DNA of 10,987 nucleotides, from positions 1-10,987 of the forward strand of contig JAGRHW010000094.1 in assembly GCA_020444765.1 (NCBI GenBank). The letters run 5' to 3'. The translations under genes and the position numbers were made by a program. The stretch comes from Gammaproteobacteria bacterium. GTDB lineage: Bacteria > Pseudomonadota > Gammaproteobacteria > Granulosicoccales > Granulosicoccaceae. This document shows, piece after piece, positions 6,548 to 10,987 of the stretch; within the stretch, counting starts at the first letter, position 1, and every line of letters begins with the position of its first letter. The notes beneath the pieces were generated by a model that was not told the origin of the DNA, ran no database searches, and worked only from the letters and a program-made list of their open reading frames with translations.

Positions 6548-7060
6548 TCAGTCAAGCGCAGCATATTTTTCCCAGATCCGCACCATCTCGTCCGAAAACA
6601 AACAGACGGCAATCGATAAATCGGCAAAACCCGTTTGCCGACAGACCGCCAGCGCAACCCGCGCCGCCTCATCGGCAGGATAACCGTAAACGCCGCAGGA
6701 AATCGCCGGAAAGGTAATGCTGGTGCAGTCATTGGTCTGCGCCAGTTTCAGGCTGTTGTACCATGCCCTGGCCAGAAGGCGTTGCGGCTGCGGATCGGCA
6801 AAATACCGCGGGCCGACGGTATGGATGACAAAACGCGTCGGCAGCTTACCCGCCGTGGTAATGCGCGCTTCACCGACCGGACAACGCACGCCGTCTTGCT
6901 TGGGCAAGGCCAGACAGGCTTCAAGCAGCGCCGGACCGGCGGCGCGGTGAATGGCCCCGTCAACGCCGCCGCCACCGGTCAGACTCGGATTGGCGGCATT
7001 GACGATCGCATCGCCGGTCGCGCGGGTTATATCGCCCTGATAAATCCGTATCGCAGGCAT
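6548..7060 (-). CDS. Macrodomain protein, O-acetyl-ADP-ribose deacetylase (YmdB-like)
   Basis: The protein has 170 residues. ATG at 7060 (minus strand) is chosen because the domain starts immediately (IRIYQGDIT); a longer open frame upstream is only the shadow of the carrier gene. The ADP-ribose-binding motifs are GDIT (residues 9-12), IVNAANPSLTGGGGVDGAIHRAAG with Asn24 and Asp34 matching catalytic Asn25/Asp35 of E. coli YmdB, VIHTVGP, and FPAISCGVYGYP (Cys where YmdB has Thr). YmdB-type macrodomains remove acetyl from O-acetyl-ADP-ribose and mono-ADP-ribose from acidic side chains, and E. coli YmdB also modulates RNase III; that last role is not assumed here. It starts 2 bases after the carrier stop codon, so it is the second gene of a two-gene unit and probably uses translational coupling. 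Confidence 0.93.
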   Translation of the reverse strand: MPAIRIYQGDITRATGDAIVNAANPSLTGGGGVDGAIHRAAGPALLEACLALPKQDGVRCPVGEARITTAGKLPTRFVIHTVGPRYFADPQPQRLLARAWYNSLKLAQTNDCTSITFPAISCGVYGYPADEAARVALAVCRQTGFADLSIAVCLFSDEMVRIWEKYAALD

Positions 7061-7062
7061 GC

Positions 7063-8484
7063 TCAGCCCCACCACTCGCGCAGCAGAAAGACCAGCGTGA
7101 TCACGCCAATCACCGACAGGTTCAGGCGCAGGCCGACCCGCATCATATCCTGCTGCGTGACCTGCGCGGTGGCGTGAACCATGGCATTCGGTGGAGTCGC
7201 CACCGGCAGCATAAACGCCATCGAGGTACCGATCGCCACTGGCAGTACCAGCGAACCGGCATCCACACCAATCTGCAAGGCCAGCCCCATCAGGACCGGC
7301 GCCAGACTGGCGGTCACCGCGGTGTTGGAAATCAGCTCGGTGGCGAACACCGCCAGCATCACCAGTAACAACAGCAGTACCGCAAACGGCAAGGCGCCGG
7401 CCGGACCGCCGAGTTGCTCGGCCAGCCATTGCGCGGCACCGGATTCGGTAAGCCCGCGACCCAGCGTCAGGCCACCGCCCAGTAACAGCAGCACGCCCCA
7501 GTGAATACCCCGCTCCAGCGCCTGCCAATCGACACAGCGGGCCAGCACCAGCATCAGCATGGCCAGCATCGAGACGCTGGCCGCACCGAGCGTGGCTTGC
7601 GGCCAGCCCAGCGACTGGGCCAGCCGTGGTCCGAACAGCCACAGCAACAGGGTCAGAAAAACGATGATCAGGGTACGCCGTGCTTCAACCGACAAAGCCT
7701 CGGCTTCCGGCAACTGCATGGTACTGACGCTGGACACGGCGGGTGGAAAGACCCACAGCAAAATCCGGTACGCCAGAAGCAGCGATAACAGGCTGACCGG
7801 CACGCCGGCCAACACCCAGTCGAGAAAGTCCATCTGCAACAAACCGGCAGCGATGGCGTTGGGCGGGCTGCCGATCAACGTGGCAATCCCGCCGATGCTG
7901 GCGCCGTAAGCCACACCGAGCAAAAGCAGCCTCGCCAGATTGCGATCACCGACGTGCCCGGCCAGCACGCCGCCAACCACCGGCAATAACAACGCCACGG
8001 TTGCAGTATTTGAAATCAACATCGACAGACCGGCCGAGGTCAGCATCAGCGCCGCCAGCAAACCCCGGCTGCCGTCTCCGGCCAGATGCACCACCCGCCG
8101 CGCCAGCCACAGATCGATCCGGTTGACCTGCACCGCCACGCCCAGCGCATAACCGCCCAGCACGAGAAACACGACCTGATCGCCGAAGGACAGAAAAGCC
8201 TCTGCCGGAGTAAAGACACCGCCGGCAACCAGCGCGGGCGCCACCAGCAAGGCGGTCACAGGCAACGGCAGAGTCTCGGTCAGCCACAACAGGGCGGCCG
8301 CCAGCGCCGTCGCCAGTGCCGCAGCCCGCACCGCGCCCAGCGGGCTGCAAAGCCACCAGATCAGGCCTGCCAGCAAGGCGATGATCAGAAATCGCAACCA
8401 GGCGGGTACACGTTGCAGCTGGCCGCTGTCGGCCAGCGGGCTTTCACCGGTAGGTTGCGGGGGTTGTTGAATGGACAAGGCCAT
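7063..8484 (-). CDS. DASS/SLC13-family anion:sodium symporter
   Basis: The protein has 473 residues and is very hydrophobic, with about 11-12 membrane segments after a polar N-terminal tail of ~28 residues. The two pseudo-symmetric halves of the family each carry an SNT motif that forms the substrate and sodium sites: Ser158-Asn159-Thr160 (SNTATVALLLP) and Ser386-Asn387-Thr388 (SNTAVTASLAP). Each is followed by a proline-asparagine turn, GSPPNA (205-210) and ATPPNA (429-434). Members of the divalent anion:Na+ symporter family (VcINDY, CitT, SdcS) move dicarboxylates, citrate or sulfate through the inner membrane; the exact substrate cannot be told from sequence. GC content is high (7381-7440 has 45 of 60 by hand count). 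No strong Shine-Dalgarno precedes the ATG. It lies in an operon with the macrodomain gene and is divergent from the SDR-AraC operon. Confidence 0.9.
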   Translation of the reverse strand: MALSIQQPPQPTGESPLADSGQLQRVPAWLRFLIIALLAGLIWWLCSPLGAVRAAALATALAAALLWLTETLPLPVTALLVAPALVAGGVFTPAEAFLSFGDQVVFLVLGGYALGVAVQVNRIDLWLARRVVHLAGDGSRGLLAALMLTSAGLSMLISNTATVALLLPVVGGVLAGHVGDRNLARLLLLGVAYGASIGGIATLIGSPPNAIAAGLLQMDFLDWVLAGVPVSLLSLLLAYRILLWVFPPAVSSVSTMQLPEAEALSVEARRTLIIVFLTLLLWLFGPRLAQSLGWPQATLGAASVSMLAMLMLVLARCVDWQALERGIHWGVLLLLGGGLTLGRGLTESGAAQWLAEQLGGPAGALPFAVLLLLLVMLAVFATELISNTAVTASLAPVLMGLALQIGVDAGSLVLPVAIGTSMAFMLPVATPPNAMVHATAQVTQQDMMRVGLRLNLSVIGVITLVFLLREWWG

Positions 8485-8618
8485 GGTGTGATATCAGCAC
8501 GTTTGCTTCAGAAAGATCCGCCTGAACCCGACAGTGCGGTAAACGAATAAAAACCGATAGAGCTCGCCGGCACCAAAACCACAAGCCCTTCCCTGCTGTC
8601 CGGACACGGAACGTACCC

Positions 8619-8636
8619 ACCACCTGTTCGGGTGGT
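8619..8636. repeat. Hairpin ACCACC/GGTGGT in the carrier leader region
   Basis: A perfect 6-base stem with loop TGTTCG. It lies 135 bases upstream of the carrier start on the minus strand. No U-tract follows on either strand, so it is not an intrinsic terminator; it may be leader structure or an operator. Confidence 0.35.
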
Positions 8637-8763
8637 TGCATCTGGCCGTGGAGGTCCGCCCCGGGGGATGTCGTTTCGTCGCCATGATATTCAACTGCCG
8701 CCTGATTCGGATTGCATTAAAACACAAATACGGCCGCACCCGATAAGCCTGTAAATGTCAGCC

Positions 8764-8809
8764 TGGCATCAATTGCCATCACTATGGCGTCTTTCGCCAG
8801 ACTATGGCG
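8764..8809. promoter_or_regulatory. Array of five alternating TGGC/GCCA half-sites upstream of SDR-AraC operon
   Basis: Half-sites TGGCA (8764-8768), TGCCA (8774-8778), TGGCG (8785-8789), CGCCA (8795-8799) and TGGCG (8805-8809) alternate in orientation with centres 10, 11, 10 and 10 bases apart, about one helical turn each. They also form an exact 9-base direct repeat ACTATGGCG at 8781-8789 and 8801-8809, 20 bases apart. The last half-sites cover the -35 position of the predicted promoter. This fits a cooperative regulator; the AraC-family protein encoded in the operon is the natural candidate. Confidence 0.55.
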
Positions 8810-8822
8810 CAATCAGCCTGCC

Positions 8823-8828
8823 TATACT
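8823..8828 (+). promoter_or_regulatory. -10 box of the SDR-AraC operon
   Basis: TATACT matches the sigma-70 -10 consensus at five of six positions and lies 43 bases before the ATG. With a 17-base spacer the -35 hexamer would be GACTAT (8800-8805), a poor match that overlaps the second ACTATGGCG repeat, as expected of a promoter that needs an activator. Confidence 0.5.
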
Positions 8829-8871
8829 TTGCCCGGTTGAAAATCCCCGTACAGAAACAGACAGGAAAAAA

Positions 8872-9651
8872 ATGGCAAACACGGCATTGATCACCGGCGC
8901 GTCGAGCGGTATAGGTTTGGAGCTGGCGCGCATTCACGCCGGCAAGGGCGGTAATCTGATTCTGGTTGCGCGCTCGAAAGACAAACTGGAAACACTGGCG
9001 ACCGAGTTGAGTGATCATCACGGCATTAAAGTAAGCGTCATCGCCGAAGATCTGTCCCGGGCCGAATCGGCACAGACTATCTTCGAGCAAACCGAGGCAC
9101 TGGGGCTTCAGGTCGACACACTGATCAACAATGCCGGTTTTGGCGGGCACGGCCGGTTTCATCAACGCGAGCTGGCCGCCGAACAGGCGATGATGCAGGT
9201 GAATATGGTCAGCCTGACCAATCTGACGCACCTGTATCTTCAGGGCATGGTGGCGCGTCGACAGGGGAAAATCCTCAATGTATCCTCGACGGCCTCGTTT
9301 GCTCCCGGCCCTTTGCAAGCGGTTTATTACGCCAGCAAGGCTTACGTCACCTCGTTTACTCAGGCGATAGCCGATGAGGTGGCGGAGTTTAATATCACCG
9401 CAACGGCTCTGTGTCCGGGCGCGGTGGCAACAGGCTTTGTCGCCGCCGGTAATCTGCAGGGCGTGGCTATCTGGAAAAACGCAAAATCCCCCCGCTCGGT
9501 GGCGGAATTCGGCTATAAGGCGATGGAAGCAGGCGAACTGGTCGCCATCAATGAACGTTCGCTGCGCTTGATGTTTAACTGGATCACGCCCTTGCTGCCA
9601 CGCAAGACCTTGTTGAAAATGTCCCGCAATGCGATGGAAAAGTCCAGCTAA
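8872..9651 (+). CDS. Short-chain dehydrogenase/reductase (DltE-like)
   Basis: The protein has 259 residues from ATG at 8872, chosen because AGGA at 8863-8866 lies five bases upstream and the Rossmann fold (ALITGASSGIGLELA) begins at once; the longer open frame upstream covers the promoter. The cofactor loop is TGASSGIG (residues 8-15), VARSKDKL gives an Arg that favours NADPH, NNAGFGGHG follows strand four, and the catalytic residues are Ser139, Tyr152 and Lys156 (YYASK). PGAVATGF after the catalytic region closes the cofactor site. The protein belongs to the broad DltE/YqjQ-like group of SDRs, whose substrates are mostly unknown. A hydrophobic stretch near the C-terminus (LMFNWITPLLP) may be membrane-associated. 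The AraC-family gene starts 13 bases after its stop, so the two form one operon. Confidence 0.9.
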   Translation: MANTALITGASSGIGLELARIHAGKGGNLILVARSKDKLETLATELSDHHGIKVSVIAEDLSRAESAQTIFEQTEALGLQVDTLINNAGFGGHGRFHQRELAAEQAMMQVNMVSLTNLTHLYLQGMVARRQGKILNVSSTASFAPGPLQAVYYASKAYVTSFTQAIADEVAEFNITATALCPGAVATGFVAAGNLQGVAIWKNAKSPRSVAEFGYKAMEAGELVAINERSLRLMFNWITPLLPRKTLLKMSRNAMEKSS

Positions 9652-9664
9652 CGCCGGAAACCCT

Positions 9665-10660
9665 ATGAAGCAGGCAAGTAAATTCACGGTATCGCCGAAC
9701 TGGCAGGTTCTGCTGAACGATATGCAAATCGATACGGCGGCAGCGCTGGTTTACGCCGGTCTGCCGGCCGATCTGTTCACGCGGCACGATGCCAGCCTTT
9801 CGCCGTCAGCGTATTTCCGGCTCTGGCACGGCCTGGAAGCCGTGGCGGACGGGCGTGAGATTCCTCTGCTGCTGGCCGAGCATTTGTCGGCCGAAGCCTT
9901 CGATGCGCCGCTGTTTGCGGCCCTGTGCAGCCCGGACCTCAATACAGCTCTGCGGCGAATCAAACAATACAAGCCGTTAATCGGCCCGTTGAATCTCAAT
10001 GTCGAAATCGGCCAAAAGCGCACATCCCTGGCTGTCGCCTGTTACGGACATCCGGAGCTTTTACCCGCAACCCTGGCACTCAGCGAACTGGTCTTTTTCA
10101 CCGCGCTCGCGCGTCTGGCCACCAGAAAGAAGCTATCACCACTCAAGATCGTTTTGCCCGATTTGCCCGACAGGCTCTCCGCTTATACGGCGTATTTTGG
10201 CTGCAAACCCGTGCCGGGCAAACGCGCGGAAATACACTTTGCGGCCGATGACGCCAGACGCCCGTTTTTAACCGCGAATGCCGCCATGTGGACTTTTTTC
10301 GAGGAAAACCTCCAACGGAGACTGGCAGACCTCGATGCCACGGCGACAACCACCGAACGGGTCAAGGCGGTTTTGCTGGAATCCCTGCCCGCCGGCGACA
10401 GCGCCATCGAAACAGTCGCCGCCAGGCTGGCCACGAGCAAACGCAGCCTGCAGCGCAAGCTCGCCGCAGAAGCGCAAAGCTACCAGTCCGTGCTGCAATC
10501 GGTGCGCGCGGAACTGGCCGACCATTACCTGCAGGAATCGACAATATCGCTGGGCGAAATTTCCTTTCTGCTCGGCTTTCAGGAAGCAAGCTCGTTTATC
10601 CGCGCCTTCACCGCCTGGAAAGGACTGCCACCCGGTAGCTATCGGCAGCAATTCCGCTAA
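9665..10660 (+). CDS. AraC-family transcriptional regulator (OruR/ArgR-like)
   Basis: The protein has 331 residues from ATG at 9665; the upstream in-frame ATG at 9629 lies inside the dehydrogenase gene. The ~230-residue N-terminal part resembles the Arabinose_bd (PF12625) ligand-binding domain of OruR/VirS-like regulators, including YFRLWHGLEAVADG near residues 40-60. The C-terminal ~84 residues (from 248) carry the two helix-turn-helix motifs of the AraC/XylS DNA-binding domain: IETVAARLATSKRSLQRKLA and, in the second, ISLGEISFLLGFQEASSFIRAFTAWKGLPPGSYR, with the family signature FxRAFxxWxGxxPxxYR. Such proteins usually activate an adjacent catabolic or detoxification operon in response to a small lipophilic or amino-acid-derived ligand. 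It follows the SDR gene by 13 bases with GGAA as a weak ribosome binding site, so it may autoregulate the operon through the phased half-sites at 8764-8809. Confidence 0.92.
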   Translation: MKQASKFTVSPNWQVLLNDMQIDTAAALVYAGLPADLFTRHDASLSPSAYFRLWHGLEAVADGREIPLLLAEHLSAEAFDAPLFAALCSPDLNTALRRIKQYKPLIGPLNLNVEIGQKRTSLAVACYGHPELLPATLALSELVFFTALARLATRKKLSPLKIVLPDLPDRLSAYTAYFGCKPVPGKRAEIHFAADDARRPFLTANAAMWTFFEENLQRRLADLDATATTTERVKAVLLESLPAGDSAIETVAARLATSKRSLQRKLAAEAQSYQSVLQSVRAELADHYLQESTISLGEISFLLGFQEASSFIRAFTAWKGLPPGSYRQQFR

Positions 10661-10673
10661 GCCTGGAAATGCC

Positions 10674-10726
10674 AGCCTGTCTGCCTGCGGTTTAACTGAA
10701 AGAACGTCATCGCCGGATAATCCGCA
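10674..10726 (+). repeat. ~53-base direct repeat, copy 1
   Basis: Begins CCTGTCTGCCTGCGGTTTAA (from 10676) and ends GTCATCGCCGGATAATCCGC. It matches 10934-10987 with a few substitutions and a one-base indel. Its 3' part holds the dyad CGGAT-A-ATCCG (10714-10724). Confidence 0.75.
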
Positions 10727-10727
10727 G

Positions 10728-10759
10728 CTGGATTCCCGACAGGAGCACTCGGGAATGAC
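10728..10759 (-). repeat. 32-base hairpin element, minus orientation (GTCATTCCCGA-N9-TCGGGAATCCAG)
   Basis: An 8-base perfect stem ATTCCCGA (10732-10739)/TCGGGAAT (10749-10756) around a nine-base loop. The flanks GTC and CCAG, read on the minus strand, match element 2. This type of dispersed hairpin is common in many environmental bacterial genomes. Confidence 0.75.
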
Positions 10760-10863
10760 AAGGCCATCGACCCGTGCACTCTCGCCGACGCCCTGCAATA
10801 ACAGACAGACCAGCACTGTCATAAAACCACTTCATCATCCCTGAATAGCTCTGTCCGAAAAAC

Positions 10864-10895
10864 GTCATCCCCGAACGCTTTAGTCGGGGATCCAG
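10864..10895 (+). repeat. 32-base hairpin element, plus orientation (GTCATCCCCGA-N9-TCGGGGATCCAG)
   Basis: An 8-base perfect stem ATCCCCGA (10867-10874)/TCGGGGAT (10884-10891) around a nine-base loop. It has the same length and flanks as the element at 10728-10759, in opposite orientation. One stem base pair differs (C-G for T-A) with both sides changed together. Confidence 0.75.
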
Positions 10896-10933
10896 CAACA
10901 AACCATCGCCAAACCACTTCTCCTGATAATATG

Positions 10934-10987
10934 AACCTGTCTGCTTGCGGTTTAACCCGTAAGAACGTCATCGCCGGATAGTCCGCA
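10934..10987 (+). repeat. ~53-base direct repeat, copy 2 (runs into window end)
   Basis: Begins CCTGTCTGCTTGCGGTTTAA (from 10936) and reaches GTCATCGCCGGATAGTCCGC at the edge. The spacing to copy 1 is 260 bases, and it may continue beyond the window with another hairpin element. Confidence 0.7.

Larger units (their letters stand above)
8485..8871. other. Divergent intergenic region between carrier and SDR-AraC operons
   Basis: 387 bases without a gene. The carrier-proximal half holds a palindrome TGTCCGGACA (8597-8606) and a 6-base-stem hairpin ACCACC/GGTGGT with a six-base loop (8619-8636). The SDR-proximal half holds the phased half-site array (8764-8809) and a -10 box (8823-8828). No terminator or known riboswitch core was recognised, although the region upstream of the carrier is structured. 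Confidence 0.6.
10661..10987. other. Repeat-rich non-coding region after the AraC gene
   Basis: 327 bases up to the window edge without a credible gene. Short open frames here (for example one on the minus strand at 10707-10901 reading LDPRLKRSGMTFF) are translations of the repeats. The region holds two 32-base hairpin elements and two copies of a ~53-base direct repeat. Confidence 0.7.

Noticed and set aside
6548..7642. A 364-codon open frame on the minus strand, suggesting a longer macrodomain protein
   Set aside because: The first ~194 codons are low-complexity Arg/Gly/Ala translation of the carrier gene in another frame; the macrodomain starts at ATG 7060, right after the carrier stop.
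8590..8660. Possible cobalamin riboswitch because of GGGAAGGG on the minus strand
   Set aside because: The B12-box core (GCCACTG) and the other conserved blocks are absent.
8764..8778. TGGCA-N5-TGCCA as a sigma-54 -24/-12 promoter
   Set aside because: Sigma-54 promoters need ten bases between the GG and GC dinucleotides; here GG (8765-8766) and GC (8775-8776) are separated by only eight.
10707..10901. Minus-strand 64-codon frame reading LDPRLKRSGMTFF
   Set aside because: This peptide is the well-known artefact of translating GTCATTCCCG-type dispersed repeats and spans both hairpin elements here.

Overview
The window looks like chromosomal DNA of a Gram-negative gammaproteobacterium. This is an inference from protein flavour (DdlA-type ligase, YmdB-type macrodomain, SLC13/DASS carrier, OruR/ArgR-like AraC regulator) and from mostly GC-rich coding sequence. 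No rRNA, tRNA, insertion sequence, CRISPR array or phage gene was seen. Genus cannot be fixed from this window.

Region 1 (1-2849, + strand) is a tightly packed, translationally coupled operon entering from the left edge. It holds the C-terminal end of a family 2 glycosyltransferase, an MTA/SAH-nucleosidase-like nucleoside phosphorylase family protein, a radical SAM protein of the spore photoproduct lyase type, and a short-chain dehydrogenase. Neighbouring genes overlap by 8, 4 and 4 bases, so they are probably made together. A spore photoproduct lyase homologue with its catalytic cysteine, in what appears to be a non-sporulating organism and beside a base hydrolase, an oxidoreductase and a sugar transferase, is the most intriguing gene set here.

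Region 2 (2850-4641) starts with about 590 bases without a convincing gene, containing clustered GTAC motifs, inverted repeats and a 13-codon mini-ORF followed by a palindrome. An AT-rich PAPS-type sulfotransferase gene follows (probably acquired), then a DUF2214-type four-helix membrane protein.

Region 3 (4642-6461) holds a conserved-looking protein of unknown function and a stand-alone ddl (D-alanine-D-alanine ligase) that is not embedded in a mur/fts cluster.

Region 4 (8484 down to 6548, - strand) is a two-gene unit: a DASS-family anion/sodium carrier and, 2 bases after its stop, a YmdB-like macrodomain ADP-ribose deacylase.

Region 5 (8485-10660) is a divergent intergenic region followed by a + strand operon of a DltE-like short-chain dehydrogenase and an AraC-family regulator. 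Just upstream of the predicted -10 box lie five TGGC/GCCA half-sites alternating in orientation at one-helical-turn spacing. The last one sits over the -35 position, which fits an activator- or repressor-controlled promoter, possibly governed by the AraC gene in the same unit.

Region 6 (10661-10987) is non-coding and repeat-rich. It holds two 32-base hairpin elements of the GTCATTCCCG...CGGGAATCCAG kind in opposite orientation, and two copies of a ~53-base direct repeat, the second cut by the window edge.
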